A stretch of 64,000 nt of DNA. Origin: Pelomonas sp. Root1444 (GTDB taxonomy: Bacteria > Pseudomonadota > Gammaproteobacteria > Burkholderiales > Burkholderiaceae_C). Every line of letters starts with the position of its first letter. Within the stretch, counting starts at the first letter, position 1. The position numbers and the translations under genes are program-made. The notes under the pieces are model-generated. The model was not told the origin of the DNA. It worked only from the letters and a program-made list of their open reading frames with translations, and made no database searches. Where the stretch lies: the NCBI RefSeq assembly GCF_001426885.1, contig NZ_LMFP01000003.1:1175701-1239700 (forward strand). Direction: 5' to 3'. This document shows, one piece after another, positions 18,228 to 28,120 of this stretch.

Positions 18228-19463
18228 TCAGTCCGCCTGCTTGCGCAGGAAGGCCGGGATCTCGATCTCGTCCATGCCGTTGGACGACAGCGCCTCGACC
18301 TTGGCGGCCGCGCTGCCCGAACGGCCATGGCGCCAGACGCTCGGCACGTTGGCATTGGCAAAGTCGCCCAGGCCCAGGCCCACGTTGGCCTGCTGCGCCG
18401 CCGGCGCGGCCATCGCGACGGCTTGCGTCAGCACGGGCATGCCGTCGGTGCCGTTGCGCACGACCTGCTGGGTCTGTACCACCTGCAGCGGCGCCTGCTG
18501 GCGCGCGCGGCCGGCCGTCAGGCCGGTGGCGATGACGGTCACCCGCAGCTGGTCGCCCAACGACTCGTCGTAGGCCGTGCCGTAGATGATGTGGGCCTCC
18601 TCCGACGCGTAGCGCTTGATGGCGTTCATCGCGTTGCGGGACTCGCTCAGCTTGAAGTTGGCGCGGCTCGCGGCGATCAGCACCAGCACACCGCGCGCAC
18701 CGGACAGGTCGATGCCTTCCAGCAGCGGGCAGGCTACCGCGGCTTCCGCCGCCTTGGTGGCGCGGTCGGGGCCGCCGGCCTGCGCCGTGCCCATCATGGC
18801 CTTGCCCGGCTCGCTCATCACGGTCTTGACGTCTTCGAAGTCGACGTTGACCAGGCCGGGGATGTGGATGATGTCCGAAATGCCGCCAACAGCGTTCTTC
18901 AACACGTCATTGGCATGCGCGAAGGCCTGATCCTGCGTGACGTCGTCGCCCAGCACGTCCAGCAGCTTGTCGTTCAGCACGACGATCAGCGAGTCGACAT
19001 TCGCCTCCAGTTCGGCCAGGCCGGCATCGGCCGCCTTGGCGCGGCGGCCGCCTTCGAATTCGAAGGGTTTGGTGACGACACCGACAGTCAGGATGCCCAT
19101 TTCCTTGGCGACGCGGGCAATCACCGGCGCGGCGCCCGTGCCGGTACCGCCGCCCATGCCGGCGGTGATGAACAGCATATTGGCGCCGGCGATGGATTCG
19201 CGAATGCGGGATTCAGCTTCCTCGGCGGCGGAGCGGCCCATTTCGGGTTTGGCGCCGGCGCCGAGACCGGAGGTGCCGAGTTGCAGCAATTGATCCGCCT
19301 TGGAGCGGTTCAGCGCTTGCGCATCGGTATTGGCGCAGATGAATTCCACGCCTTGAACGCCCTGGGCGATCATGTGGTCGACAGCGTTGCCGCCGCCACC
19401 ACCGACCCCGATCACCTTGATTTGGGTGCCTTGGTCAAACTCTTCGATCATCTCGATGGGCAT
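18228..19463 (-). CDS. ftsZ: Cell division GTPase FtsZ
   Basis: 411 residues. The GTP-binding loops are intact: GVGGGGGNAVDHM near the N-terminus and the tubulin signature GGGTGTGAAPV. The T7 synergy loop region NVDFEDVKTVM is present. A variable Ala/Gln-rich linker leads to the conserved C-terminal peptide IPAFLRKQ, which binds FtsA and other tethers. FtsZ polymerises into the division ring. A strong TAGGAGG lies 5 bp before the ATG. It follows ftsA by 83 bp, a gap with a short GTGCC/GGCAC hairpin (19488-19499) and a T-run, so some independent regulation is possible. Confidence 0.99.
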   Translation of the reverse strand: MPIEMIEEFDQGTQIKVIGVGGGGGNAVDHMIAQGVQGVEFICANTDAQALNRSKADQLLQLGTSGLGAGAKPEMGRSAAEEAESRIRESIAGANMLFITAGMGGGTGTGAAPVIARVAKEMGILTVGVVTKPFEFEGGRRAKAADAGLAELEANVDSLIVVLNDKLLDVLGDDVTQDQAFAHANDVLKNAVGGISDIIHIPGLVNVDFEDVKTVMSEPGKAMMGTAQAGGPDRATKAAEAAVACPLLEGIDLSGARGVLVLIAASRANFKLSESRNAMNAIKRYASEEAHIIYGTAYDESLGDQLRVTVIATGLTAGRARQQAPLQVVQTQQVVRNGTDGMPVLTQAVAMAAPAAQQANVGLGLGDFANANVPSVWRHGRSGSAAAKVEALSSNGMDEIEIPAFLRKQAD

Positions 19464-19546
19464 ATGAACCTCCTAACTGCTGCAATTGTGCCTTGGCACT
19501 GAGTGAATGACTAGTTGCTGAAACAAAAAATCGTGGTTTAGGGGGG

Positions 19547-20776
19547 TCAAAAATTCCCCATGAACCAATCTTTGACGCGGCCGAGCAGGGTTTGCACCGA
19601 GCCGGCCTGCTGCGCCGCCTTGAAACCCCGGCTGCGCGACAGCCGGGCTTCTTCCAGCAAGCCCATCACGGTGGCCGAACGCGGATTGGCCACCATGTCG
19701 AAAAGAGCGCCCGAATAGGTCGGCAACCCGCGCCGGACGGGTTTCAGGAAAATATCCTCGGCCAGTTCCACCATGCCGGGCATGACGGCCGAACCGCCGG
19801 TCAGCACGATGCCGGAGGACAACAATTCCTCATACCCGCTCTCGCGGATGACCTGGTGCACGAGGGAAAATATTTCCTCGACACGCGGTTCGATCACGCC
19901 GGCCAGCGCCTGCTTGGACAGCATGCGGGGGCTGCGGTCACCCAGCCCAGGCACTTCCACCTGGTCGGACGGGTCGGCCAGCAGCTGCTTGGCGACGCCG
20001 TACTCGACCTTGATTTCCTCGGCATCCTTGGTCGGCGTGCGCAACGCCATCGCGATATCGCTGGTGATCAGGTCACCGGCGATCGGAATCACAGCGGTAT
20101 GGCGGATGGAGCCGCCGGTGAATATCGCCACATCGGTCGTGCCGGCGCCGATATCCACCAGGGCCACCCCCAGATCGCGCTCGTCGGCGGTCAACGCGGC
20201 ATGGCTGGAGGCGCTGGGGTTCAAAACCAGCTGGTCCACCTCCAAACCGCAGCGGCGCACGCATTTGACGATGTTTTCAGCAGCACTTTGCGCGCCGGTC
20301 ACGATATGGACCTTGACTTCCAGCCGGCCGCCACTCATGCCGATGGGCTCTTTCACCTCATGGCCGTCGATGACGAATTCCTGCGGCTCGACCAGCAGCA
20401 GGCGCTGGTCGTTGGGAATATTGATGGCCTTGGCGGTTTCGACGACACGGGTCACATCGACCGGCGTGACCTCCTTGTCGCGCACGATCACCATGCCGGT
20501 GGAGTTCTGGCCGCGGATATGGCTGCCGGTGATACCCGTGTAAACCCGGGATATTTTGCAGTCGGCCATCATTTCGGCCTCTTTCAAGGCCTGCTGGATG
20601 GACTGCACGGTGGCATCGATATTGACGACCACGCCGCGCTTCAAGCCATGCGACGGCGCCACGCCGAGGCCGGCGATGCGCAATTCACCCCCGGGCAAAA
20701 CCTCGGCCACGACCGCCATGATCTTGGCGGTTCCAATATCCAGACCGACGACCAGATCCTTGTATTCCTTGGGCAT
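19547..20776 (-). CDS. ftsA: Cell division actin-like protein FtsA
   Basis: 409 residues. The N-terminal actin-fold phosphate loop is VVGLDIGTAKIMAVV; further blocks are DIGAGTTDVAIFTGG and SGIVLTGGSAVMPGM. The end KDWFMGNF is the amphipathic membrane-targeting helix. FtsA tethers FtsZ to the inner membrane and recruits later division proteins. It starts 8 bp after the ftsQ stop. Confidence 0.98.
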   Translation of the reverse strand: MPKEYKDLVVGLDIGTAKIMAVVAEVLPGGELRIAGLGVAPSHGLKRGVVVNIDATVQSIQQALKEAEMMADCKISRVYTGITGSHIRGQNSTGMVIVRDKEVTPVDVTRVVETAKAINIPNDQRLLLVEPQEFVIDGHEVKEPIGMSGGRLEVKVHIVTGAQSAAENIVKCVRRCGLEVDQLVLNPSASSHAALTADERDLGVALVDIGAGTTDVAIFTGGSIRHTAVIPIAGDLITSDIAMALRTPTKDAEEIKVEYGVAKQLLADPSDQVEVPGLGDRSPRMLSKQALAGVIEPRVEEIFSLVHQVIRESGYEELLSSGIVLTGGSAVMPGMVELAEDIFLKPVRRGLPTYSGALFDMVANPRSATVMGLLEEARLSRSRGFKAAQQAGSVQTLLGRVKDWFMGNF

Positions 20777-20784
20777 GTCCGTCC

Positions 20785-21609
20785 TCAGCGTTTTCTATTT
20801 GCGGGTTTACCCGGCATTTGTGTCGTCACGCCGCGCAGCTTCACCGCGTAGCCGTCGGCGTGGCGCAGGTCGGCGGACAGCAGCGGGCTGCGGTACTGCG
20901 CCGTCACCTGCGTGATGGAGTGGGCGAAGCGGCCGAAGCGCTCGACGACTTCCGGGCCGGCACCGCGGCCGAGTTCCACGACCGCGCCGCTGCCGAAGGT
21001 CGCCCGCCAGGAGCCGCGGCCCGACAGGTCCAGCCGTTCGATGCTTTCGCCAAGCTTCTCGGCCGCCGGAGACAGCGCCTGCCACATCTGCAACATGTCG
21101 GCGGCGGCGTGCGCGGGGCCGGCCAGCACCGGCAGGTTCTCGTCCTCGACGTCGCCGAGGTTGGCCTGGAAGACTTCGCCGAAGCTGTTGACCAGCGCGC
21201 GCTCGGCCGTCGCCTCGGTGGCGGAATCGGCCCCGTCGGTGCGCACCTCCCAGTACGCGGCGGCACGGTGCTCCTGCAGGTTGACCTTGAGCCGCATCGG
21301 CCACACGCGTTGCAACTGCGCTTGCCGCACCCATGGCACGGCCTCGAAGGCGGCGCGGCCGTCCCGCAGGTTCATGCTGAGGAAGGAGCCGTGCAGCCGC
21401 GGCAGTGCATTGGCGCGCAGCGACGCGACACTGTTGCGGCTGACGTCGCCCTCCACCTGGATGGCGCGGAAGTTGAAGACCGGCAACCGCACCACCCAGC
21501 GGATGAAGCCCCACGCCGCCGTGGCCAGCAGCGCCGCGACGAGCAGCGCCGACACCGCATTCATCAGGCGGACGTCGGGCGGCAGCGCAGCGGTGGCGGC
21601 TGAGTTCAT
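20785..21609 (-). CDS. ftsQ: Cell division protein FtsQ
   Basis: 274 residues from the ATG at 21609, 4 bp after ddl; a TTG at 21627 inside ddl is the alternative. A short cytoplasmic tail is followed by a transmembrane helix (about 22-42), the POTRA domain beginning VFNFRAIQVEGDVSRNS, and a periplasmic beta domain. FtsQ bridges early and late divisome parts through FtsB and FtsL. The order ddl-ftsQ-ftsA-ftsZ supports the call. Confidence 0.95.
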   Translation of the reverse strand: MNSAATAALPPDVRLMNAVSALLVAALLATAAWGFIRWVVRLPVFNFRAIQVEGDVSRNSVASLRANALPRLHGSFLSMNLRDGRAAFEAVPWVRQAQLQRVWPMRLKVNLQEHRAAAYWEVRTDGADSATEATAERALVNSFGEVFQANLGDVEDENLPVLAGPAHAAADMLQMWQALSPAAEKLGESIERLDLSGRGSWRATFGSGAVVELGRGAGPEVVERFGRFAHSITQVTAQYRSPLLSADLRHADGYAVKLRGVTTQMPGKPANRKR

Positions 21610-21613
21610 GAAT

Positions 21614-22585
21614 TCAAGCGCGGTCAAGGCGGGCCTGCGACAGCAGCCACAGGCAGAGATGCGGGTAGTCGATGCCCAGGGCCTGCGCAGCCTTGGGCAC
21701 CAACGAGTGCGAGGTCATGCCCGGGCTGGTGTTCATTTCCAGCAGGAAGGGCTTCATGTCGGCCTTGCGCAGCATCAGGTCGGCGCGGCCCCAGCCACGG
21801 CAGCCGAGCAGCCGGTAGGCGTGCAGCACGAGGCGGCCGATGTCAGCCTCGAGCGCGGCGGGCAGCGAACCGAACAGGTACTGCGTCGTGTCCGTCTCGT
21901 ACTTGTTCGCGAAGTCGTAGTTGCCGGCCTCGGCGCGGATCTCGATGACCGGCAGCGCGACGGCGCCCTCCCCCTCGCCCAGCACGGCGCAGGTCAGCTC
22001 GGGGCCCTCGATGCACTGCTCGAACAGCAGCTCGTCATCGAAGCCCAGCGCCAGCTCGACGGCGCCCTGCATGTCCGAATAGCCCGCGGCCTTGGTGATG
22101 CCGATGCTGCTGCCCTCGTGCGGCGGCTTGACGATGACGGGCAGGCCCAGCTCGTCGGGGATCTGGCGGATGCGCTCGCGCGTCAGCTCGGCGCGCGACA
22201 GCGCCAGGTACTGCGGCGTCGTCAGGCCCTCGGCGGCCCAGACGCGCTTGGTCATGGTCTTGTCCATCGCGACGCTGGAAGCCGTCACGCCCGAGCCGGT
22301 GTAGGGAATGCCCAGCCATTCCAGCGCGCCCTGGATGGTGCCGTCCTCCCCGCCGCGGCCATGCAGCGCGATGAAGGCGCGCGCGAAGCCTTCGTCCTTG
22401 AGCGCCTGCAGCGGTCGCTCGGCCGGGTCGAAGGCATGCGCGTCGACGCCGATGGACTGCAGCGCGGCCAGCACGCCGTTGCCGCTCATCAACGACACCG
22501 GGCGCTCGGCGCTCGTGCCGCCGAAGAGCACGGCGACGCGGCCGAGGCTCCTGGGGTCGATGTTCAGGTCGATCGCAGAGGTCAT
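21614..22585 (-). CDS. ddl: D-alanine--D-alanine ligase
   Basis: 323 residues, ATP-grasp enzyme. Visible blocks: [44 protein letters not shown] (as parts [11 protein letters not shown] and IPYTGSG), [16 protein letters not shown], and [12 protein letters not shown] with metal-binding Glu and Asn. It joins two D-Ala for the peptidoglycan stem. The ATG at 22585 overlaps the murC stop (ATGA). Confidence 0.97.
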   Translation of the reverse strand: MTSAIDLNIDPRSLGRVAVLFGGTSAERPVSLMSGNGVLAALQSIGVDAHAFDPAERPLQALKDEGFARAFIALHGRGGEDGTIQGALEWLGIPYTGSGVTASSVAMDKTMTKRVWAAEGLTTPQYLALSRAELTRERIRQIPDELGLPVIVKPPHEGSSIGITKAAGYSDMQGAVELALGFDDELLFEQCIEGPELTCAVLGEGEGAVALPVIEIRAEAGNYDFANKYETDTTQYLFGSLPAALEADIGRLVLHAYRLLGCRGWGRADLMLRKADMKPFLLEMNTSPGMTSHSLVPKAAQALGIDYPHLCLWLLSQARLDRA

Positions 22586-23970
22586 GCTGCGCCTCCTTGG
22601 AAATGCTGGGCGACGCGCCCCGGCAGGCTGCTCATCGAGCCGGCGCCCATGCCGATGACGACATCGCCGTCTCGGGTGAGTGCGGCCAGCGCGGCCGGCA
22701 TGTCGGCAACCGCTGCGACGAAGTGCGGCGTGCCGACTGCCCGCGCGAGCGCAGCGCCGGTCGCGCCTTCGATGGGCGCCTCGCCCGCCGAGTACACCTC
22801 GGTCAGCAGCACCACATCGGCGCCGCCCATCACGCGCACGAAGTCCGCAAAGCAATCGCGTGTGCGCGTGTAGCGGTGCGGCTGGAAGGCCAGCACCAGC
22901 CGCCGGCCGGGGTAGGCGCCGCGCGCTGCGGCGAGCACCGCGGCCATCTCGACCGGGTGGTGGCCGTAGTCGTCGATCAGCACGAAGCGGCCGCCATCGG
23001 CCGCCGGCCATTCGCCATGCTTCTCGAAACGGCGGCCGACGCCTGAGAAGTTGGCCAGCGCCTTGAGGATGTCGGCATCCGCGCAGTCCAGCTCGGTCGC
23101 GATGGCGATGGCGGCGAGCGCGTTGCGCACGTTGTGCTCGCCGGCCAGGTTGAGCAGCACGGCGATGTCCTCGGCGCCCTCGCGCTGGCAGGTGAAGCGC
23201 ATCTGTGCGCCGGGCAACGCCTGCACGTCGACCGCCCGCACGCTGACGCCGTCAGACAGGCCGTAGCTGACGACCGGCCGCTCGATGCGGCCGAGGATGG
23301 CGCGCACGCCCGGGTCGTCCGCGCAGACCACGGCCGCGCCGTAGAACGGCATGCGATGCAGGAACTCGACGAAGGCGCCGTGCAGCTTCTCGACGGAGTG
23401 GCCGTACGTGTCCATGTGGTCCTCGTCGATGTTGGTGACGACGGACAGCACGGGGCTGAGCTTCAGGAAGGAGGCGTCGCTCTCGTCGGCCTCGACGACG
23501 ATGAACTCGCCCTGGCCCAGGCGCGAGTTGGCGCCCGCGGCATTGAGCTTGCCGCCGATGACGAAGGTCGGGTCCAGGCCCGCCTCCACCAGGATGGCGG
23601 TGACCAGCGAGGTCGTCGTCGTCTTGCCATGCGTGCCGGCGATGGCAATGCCGCGGCGCAGCCGCATCAGCTCGGCCAGCATGACGGCACGCGGCACGAC
23701 CGGCACCTGCCGGCCACGGGCGGCCTGCACCTCGGGGTTGTCCGCAGCCACCGCCGTGCTGGTGACCAGCGCCTGGGCATCGCCGATGTTGGGCGCCGCA
23801 TGCCCGATCTCGACGCGCAGGCCCAAAGCGCGCAGCCGCTGCGTCGTCGCGCTCTCGACGGCATCCGACCCGCTGACCGTGAAGCCCAGGTTGTGCAGGA
23901 TCTCGGCGATGCCGCTCATGCCGGCGCCGCCGATGCCCACGAAATGCAGCCGTTGAACCGCGTGCTTCAC
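22582..23970 (-). CDS. murC: UDP-N-acetylmuramate--L-alanine ligase
   Basis: 462 residues. The UDP-binding N-terminus has [17 protein letters not shown], the ATP loop is [12 protein letters not shown], and the central [10 protein letters not shown] and [12 protein letters not shown] blocks are present. It adds L-Ala to UDP-MurNAc. The start overlaps the murG stop and the stop overlaps the ddl start, each by ATGA. Confidence 0.98.
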   Translation of the reverse strand: MKHAVQRLHFVGIGGAGMSGIAEILHNLGFTVSGSDAVESATTQRLRALGLRVEIGHAAPNIGDAQALVTSTAVAADNPEVQAARGRQVPVVPRAVMLAELMRLRRGIAIAGTHGKTTTTSLVTAILVEAGLDPTFVIGGKLNAAGANSRLGQGEFIVVEADESDASFLKLSPVLSVVTNIDEDHMDTYGHSVEKLHGAFVEFLHRMPFYGAAVVCADDPGVRAILGRIERPVVSYGLSDGVSVRAVDVQALPGAQMRFTCQREGAEDIAVLLNLAGEHNVRNALAAIAIATELDCADADILKALANFSGVGRRFEKHGEWPAADGGRFVLIDDYGHHPVEMAAVLAAARGAYPGRRLVLAFQPHRYTRTRDCFADFVRVMGGADVVLLTEVYSAGEAPIEGATGAALARAVGTPHFVAAVADMPAALAALTRDGDVVIGMGAGSMSSLPGRVAQHFQGGAA

Positions 23971-25040
23971 TTCAACATTCCTTCGATTTCATCGGCCACT
24001 CGTGCAGCCGCCCGGGGCCGCGCGAGGGATCGGGCCTTCTCGCCCATCGCGAGCAGGGCGTTGCGGTCCAGGCCGCCCAGCAATTCGTGGAGGCTGGCCG
24101 GCGTCAGCTCCGTCTGCGGCAGGTGGATGGCCGCGCCGTGCTGGGCCATGAAGATGGCGTTGTCGCGCTGGTGCGAGGTGGTGCTCACCACGAGCGGCAC
24201 CAGCACAGCCGCGCAGCCGGCCGCGCACAGCTCGCTGACGGTGATGGCGCCGGCGCGGCAGACGACCACGTCGGCCCAGGCCAGCGCCGTGGCCATGTCG
24301 TCGATGAAGGGCCGCACCTCGGCCGTCAGGCCGGCGTCGGTGTAGGCCTGCCAGACGGCGCCGAGGTGGTCCTGGCCGGACTGGTGCAGCACCTGCGGCC
24401 GCTGCTCTTCGGGCCACAACGCCAGCGCTTCGGGCAAGGCCTGGTTGAGCGCACGCGCGCCCAGCGAGCCGCCCAGCACCAGCAGGCGCAGCGGTCCGAT
24501 GCGGTTGGCCATGCGCTCGGCCGGCAGCGGCAGCTCTTCGATCTCGGCGCGCACCGGGTTGCCGCTGACGACGGCGCCACGCGTGGAGGCCGCCGCCGCG
24601 CCGTCGAAGCCGAAGGCGATGCGGCGTGCGAAGGGCTTCAGCGCCAGGTTGCTCTTCAGCATCGCGGCGTCGGCATTGACCAGCATCAGCGGCCGGCCGG
24701 TCAGCGCTGCAGTGAGGCCGGCAGGCACGCAGACGTAGCCGCCCATGCCCAGCACGGCCGTCGCGTGGCGCTGTGCATAGACGCGCTTGGCCTGGCCCAG
24801 GGACTTGAAGAAGCCGACGATGCCGCGCAGCGTGTGCTTCAACCCCTTGCCGCGCAGCCCCGCGAAGGGCAGCGCATCCAGTTCGATGCCGCGCGCCGGC
24901 ACCAGGCGGTTCTCCATGCCATGCGGCGTGCCGATCCACGACACCGTCCAGCCGCGGCGCTGCATCTCTTCGGCCACGGCGAGCCCGGGAATGACGTGGC
25001 CGCCGGTGCCGGCGGCCATGACGATCAGATGCCGCGTCAT
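23967..25040 (-). CDS. murG: Lipid II synthase, GlcNAc transferase MurG
   Basis: 357 residues starting [20 protein letters not shown]. The glycine-rich loop GTGGHV, a second G-loop [13 protein letters not shown] and the donor site [15 protein letters not shown] mark GT family 28. It converts lipid I to lipid II at the inner membrane face. The ATG at 25040 retains a good Shine-Dalgarno (GGGGGCAGG) and overlaps the TGA of the 49-codon frame at 25037-25186 as ATGA. The longer open reading to 25130 is not used. Confidence 0.98.
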   Translation of the reverse strand: MTRHLIVMAAGTGGHVIPGLAVAEEMQRRGWTVSWIGTPHGMENRLVPARGIELDALPFAGLRGKGLKHTLRGIVGFFKSLGQAKRVYAQRHATAVLGMGGYVCVPAGLTAALTGRPLMLVNADAAMLKSNLALKPFARRIAFGFDGAAAASTRGAVVSGNPVRAEIEELPLPAERMANRIGPLRLLVLGGSLGARALNQALPEALALWPEEQRPQVLHQSGQDHLGAVWQAYTDAGLTAEVRPFIDDMATALAWADVVVCRAGAITVSELCAAGCAAVLVPLVVSTTSHQRDNAIFMAQHGAAIHLPQTELTPASLHELLGGLDRNALLAMGEKARSLARPRAAARVADEIEGMLK

Positions 25041-25069
25041 GACCTGCCCCCGCGCATCATTTGCCGGTT
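25037..25069 (-). repeat. Second copy of ftsW 3' end (mate at 25183-25215)
   Basis: 33 nt on the minus strand encoding [14 protein letters not shown], matched by the true ftsW end at 25183-25215 encoding [14 protein letters not shown]. The differences between copies are mainly at synonymous positions (CGG/AGG, CAA/CAG, GGG/GGA, AGG/CGC); only the last residue changes (S/A). Outside this block similarity stops, apart from the possible MurG-like head. Confidence 0.75.
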
Positions 25070-25186
25070 CTGGTGCCCGCCGGTCGCTGGCGCTCTCTTC
25101 ACATGGCAATGCCATGTGAGCGGGCCCCAAACAGGCAAACTGCCCGCTGTGCGGGCCGCGGCCATCGTCAAGACGATGCCCTTCAT
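25037..25186 (-). CDS. 49-codon frame bridging ftsW and murG, possible duplication remnant
   Basis: A frame too short for usual callers. Its ATG (25186) overlaps the ftsW stop as ATGA and its TGA (25037) overlaps the murG start as ATGA. Its last residues, [10 protein letters not shown], repeat the FtsW C-terminus [10 protein letters not shown]. Its beginning, [15 protein letters not shown], places M1 and MAA at positions 8-10 exactly as MurG does ([14 protein letters not shown]). This looks like a degenerate tandem copy of the ftsW/murG junction that kept translational coupling. It may encode a tiny peptide, or serve only as a coupling bridge. Four hairpins lie in or at the edge of it, including TCACATGGC/GCCATGTGA at 25099-25119. 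Confidence 0.45.
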   Translation of the reverse strand: MKGIVLTMAAARTAGSLPVWGPLTWHCHVKRAPATGGHQNRQMMRGGRS

Positions 25187-26439
25187 GCGCGGCCTCCGCG
25201 CATCATCTGCCTGTTTTCAAGGTCAATCCGCAGCACCACCGCCAACGCCACGCAGTTCATCAGGATCGCCGACCCGCCGAAGCTCATCAGCGGCAAGGTC
25301 AGCCCCTTGGTCGGCAGCGCGCCGAGGTTCACGCCCATGTTGATGAAGGCCTGGCCGCCCATCCAGATGCCGATGCCCTGCGCATACAGGCCGGCGAACA
25401 CGCGGTCCAGCGCGATGGCCTGGCGGCCGATGAGGAAGCAGCGGCGCGTCAGCCAGAAGAACGCCAGGATGACGAGCGCGACGCCGGCGAAGCCCAGCTC
25501 CTCGCCGATGACGGCGAGCAGGAAGTCGGTATGCGCCTCGGGCAGGTAGTGCAGCTTCTCCACGCTGCCGCCCAGGCCCTGGCCGAACCACTCGCCGCGG
25601 CCGAAGGCGATCAGGCTGTGGGTCAGCTGGTAGGCCTTGCCCTGGGCGTACTTGTCGTCCCAGGGGTTGAGGTAGGCAAAGATGCGCTCGCGACGGAACT
25701 CGCTGAAGGTGATCATCAGCGTGAACGCGCCCACCAGCACCAGCGTGATGAGCAGGAACATGCGGCCGTTGACGCCGCCGAGGAACAGGATGCCCATCGC
25801 GATGGCCGCGATGACCATGAAGGCGCCCATGTCCGGCTCGGCCAGCAGCAGCAGGCCCACGAAGGCCAGCGAGATGGCCATCGGCGTGACGGCGCGGAAG
25901 AAGTTCTCCCGCGCGTCCATCTTGCGCATCATGTAGTTGGCCGCGTACAGCGCGATGCCGAACTTGGCCAGCTCGCTGGGCTGGAAGTTCATGACGCCCA
26001 GCGGGATCCAGCGGCGCGCACCGTAGACGACCTTGCCGATGCCGGGGATGAGCACCGCCACCAGCAGCACCAGCGCGATGACGAAGACCCAGGGCGCATA
26101 GCGCTCCCACAGCGACACGGGGATCTGCACCGTGATGAGGCCGGCGATCAGCGCGAAGCCGATGGCCACCATGTGGCGGGTCAGGAAATGCGTCGGCAGG
26201 TACTTCGCGAAGCGCGGGTTGTCCGGCATCGCGATGGAGGCCGAATAAACCATCAACAGGCCCAGCGCCATCAGCGCGAGCACGACCCAGACGAGGGTGA
26301 TGTCGAAGCCCTGCAACTGGGTCGGGCGGCCGGCGGACGTGGAGACCCAGTCGCGCACGGGCACCGGCCCGCCGGACTCGTCCTCACGCTTCCACAGGCT
26401 TTGCAACTTGGCGGTGAAGCCGCTCAGCACCGCGTTCAC
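25183..26439 (-). CDS. ftsW: SEDS peptidoglycan polymerase FtsW
   Basis: 418 residues with about ten transmembrane helices after a cytoplasmic tail of about 45. SEDS motifs are visible: [23 protein letters not shown] (parts ARRWIPLG and FQPSELAK), the loop [19 protein letters not shown] (catalytic-region motif), and [18 protein letters not shown] near the end. FtsW polymerises glycan from lipid II with FtsI. It starts with GTG, overlapping the murD stop as GTGA. The C-terminal residues [11 protein letters not shown] are repeated downstream, see 25037-25069. Confidence 0.98.
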   Translation of the reverse strand: MNAVLSGFTAKLQSLWKREDESGGPVPVRDWVSTSAGRPTQLQGFDITLVWVVLALMALGLLMVYSASIAMPDNPRFAKYLPTHFLTRHMVAIGFALIAGLITVQIPVSLWERYAPWVFVIALVLLVAVLIPGIGKVVYGARRWIPLGVMNFQPSELAKFGIALYAANYMMRKMDARENFFRAVTPMAISLAFVGLLLLAEPDMGAFMVIAAIAMGILFLGGVNGRMFLLITLVLVGAFTLMITFSEFRRERIFAYLNPWDDKYAQGKAYQLTHSLIAFGRGEWFGQGLGGSVEKLHYLPEAHTDFLLAVIGEELGFAGVALVILAFFWLTRRCFLIGRQAIALDRVFAGLYAQGIGIWMGGQAFINMGVNLGALPTKGLTLPLMSFGGSAILMNCVALAVVLRIDLENRQMMRGGRA

Positions 26440-28115
26440 AGCGCGCCCCCCCGGTCATCGGCGAGTTGCTGCACCGTCGCGACGAAGACCTCGGCGCGGT
26501 GGGCGTAGTTGCGGAACATGTCCAGGCTGGCGCAGGCGGGGGACAGCAGCACGCTGTCGCCCGCTTGCGCCTGTTCCAGGCACCAGGCGGTGGCGGCTTC
26601 CAGCGTCGCGTGGTGCTGCAGCGGCACGCCGGCGTGGGCCAGCGCCGCTTCGATCTGCGCCGCGTCGCGGCCGATCAGCGCGACGGCGCGGGCATGGCGT
26701 TGCACGCCATCGGCCAGCGGCGCGAAATCCTGGCCCTTGCCGTCGCCGCCGAGGATCAGCACCAGCTTGGCCGGCGCGCGGTCGGCACCCAGGCCCGAGA
26801 TGGCGGCAACCGTCGCGCCGACATTGGTGCCCTTGCTGTCGTCATAGAACTCGACCCCGTCGATGCTGCCCACCGGCTCCACGCGGTGCGGCTCGCCGCG
26901 GTACTCGCGCAGGCCGTGCAGCATGGGCGCGAGCTCGCAGCCGGCGGCGGTCGCGAGCGCGAGGGCGGCCAGCGCATTGGCGGCGTTGTGGCGTCCGCGC
27001 ACGCGCAACGCGTCGGCGGGCATCAGGCGCTGGATGATGAGCGGCTCCTCGCCGTCGCCCTTCTTGCGCTTGATGGTCGGGTCCAGCTCCAGCGCGCGCA
27101 CCAGCCAGGTCAGGCCGCCCTCTTCCACAAGGCCGAAGTCGCCGGCGGCCTTGGGTGCGTTCAGGCCGAAGCGCACGACACGGCGCGACACCGTGCGGCC
27201 GGGCTTGCCGCGGCTGCCCTTGACGAACACCGGCGCGGGCACCAGGCCCTCCACCTCGGCGTCGTCGCGGTTGGCGACGATGACGGATTCGCGGCCGAAG
27301 ACGCGCGCCTTGGCGCGGCCGTAGGCGGCCATGTCGCCGTGCCAGTCGAGATGGTCCTGCGTCAGGTTCAGCACGGCGCCGGCCGTCGGTTCGAAGCCGG
27401 TGACGCCTTCGAGCTGGAAGCTCGACAGCTCCAGCACCCAGACCTCCGGCAGCGTCTCGAACACCGGGCCGCGCGGCGGCGGCGGGACTATCGGCAGCGG
27501 CGTGTCCTCGTCGGGCAGCACCGCGTCTTCCTCGGCAGCCGCTTCGGTGGGCGCGTCCTCGATCTCGGCCGCAATCGCTTCGGCCGGTGTCTGGGCCGGC
27601 GCGGGATCGGGCTCCTTCGCGAGCGCCTCGGTCAGCGTGTCCAGCAGCGTCGGGCCGATGTTGCCGGCGATGGCCACGCGCTTGCCGGCGCGCTCGACGA
27701 GCAGGCCGGTCATGCAGGTCGTCGTGGTCTTGCCGTTGGTGCCGGTGATGGCCAGCACCGCGGGCGCGTAGCCGTGCTGGGCCTTCAACGCAGCCAGTGC
27801 GTCGGCGAACAGGTCCAGCTCGCCGCGCACCGCGGGGCCATGCTCGTAGACGGCCTTGAGCCGCGCATCCAGCGGTGACAGGCCGGGGCTCTTCAACACG
27901 GCGTGGAAGCCGGCGACGATCTCCGCGGTCAGCTCGCCGGTGATGAAGGCGGCCGTGTCGCCCAGCGCACCGAGCTGTGGCGGCTGCGCACGCGAATCCC
28001 ACACCGTGACCTGCGCCCCGAAGCGCGCGCACCAGCGGGCCATCGCGAGACCGGAGTCCCCGAGGCCCAGCACGAGCACGCGCTGTTGGTCGAGTTGCGG
28101 CAGGTCCAGCTTCAT
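26436..28115 (-). CDS. murD: UDP-MurNAc-L-alanine--D-glutamate ligase with large acidic insert
   Basis: 559 residues, about 120 more than E. coli MurD (438). Normal motifs: [27 protein letters not shown] (ATP loop, 123-134), AGNIG (150-154), ELSSFQLE (229-236), [23 protein letters not shown] and [11 protein letters not shown]. Between AGNIG and the LELSSFQLE strand, where E. coli has a short loop, there is an Ala/Pro/Glu/Asp-rich insert at about 165-222 (for example [16 protein letters not shown]). A second extra stretch at about 340-365 has a KRKKGDGEE turn. Both probably form surface loops. It adds D-Glu to UDP-MurNAc-Ala. The start is the ATG at 28115, 5 bp after mraY. Confidence 0.95.
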   Translation of the reverse strand: MKLDLPQLDQQRVLVLGLGDSGLAMARWCARFGAQVTVWDSRAQPPQLGALGDTAAFITGELTAEIVAGFHAVLKSPGLSPLDARLKAVYEHGPAVRGELDLFADALAALKAQHGYAPAVLAITGTNGKTTTTCMTGLLVERAGKRVAIAGNIGPTLLDTLTEALAKEPDPAPAQTPAEAIAAEIEDAPTEAAAEEDAVLPDEDTPLPIVPPPPRGPVFETLPEVWVLELSSFQLEGVTGFEPTAGAVLNLTQDHLDWHGDMAAYGRAKARVFGRESVIVANRDDAEVEGLVPAPVFVKGSRGKPGRTVSRRVVRFGLNAPKAAGDFGLVEEGGLTWLVRALELDPTIKRKKGDGEEPLIIQRLMPADALRVRGRHNAANALAALALATAAGCELAPMLHGLREYRGEPHRVEPVGSIDGVEFYDDSKGTNVGATVAAISGLGADRAPAKLVLILGGDGKGQDFAPLADGVQRHARAVALIGRDAAQIEAALAHAGVPLQHHATLEAATAWCLEQAQAGDSVLLSPACASLDMFRNYAHRAEVFVATVQQLADDRGGAL

Positions 28116-28120
28116 GCGGC

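Noticed and set aside
25099..25119. TCACATGGC/GCCATGTGA dyad as a Crp-like site
   Set aside because: It lies inside the coupled ftsW-murG transcript with no promoter nearby. A structural hairpin within the duplication remnant is more likely.
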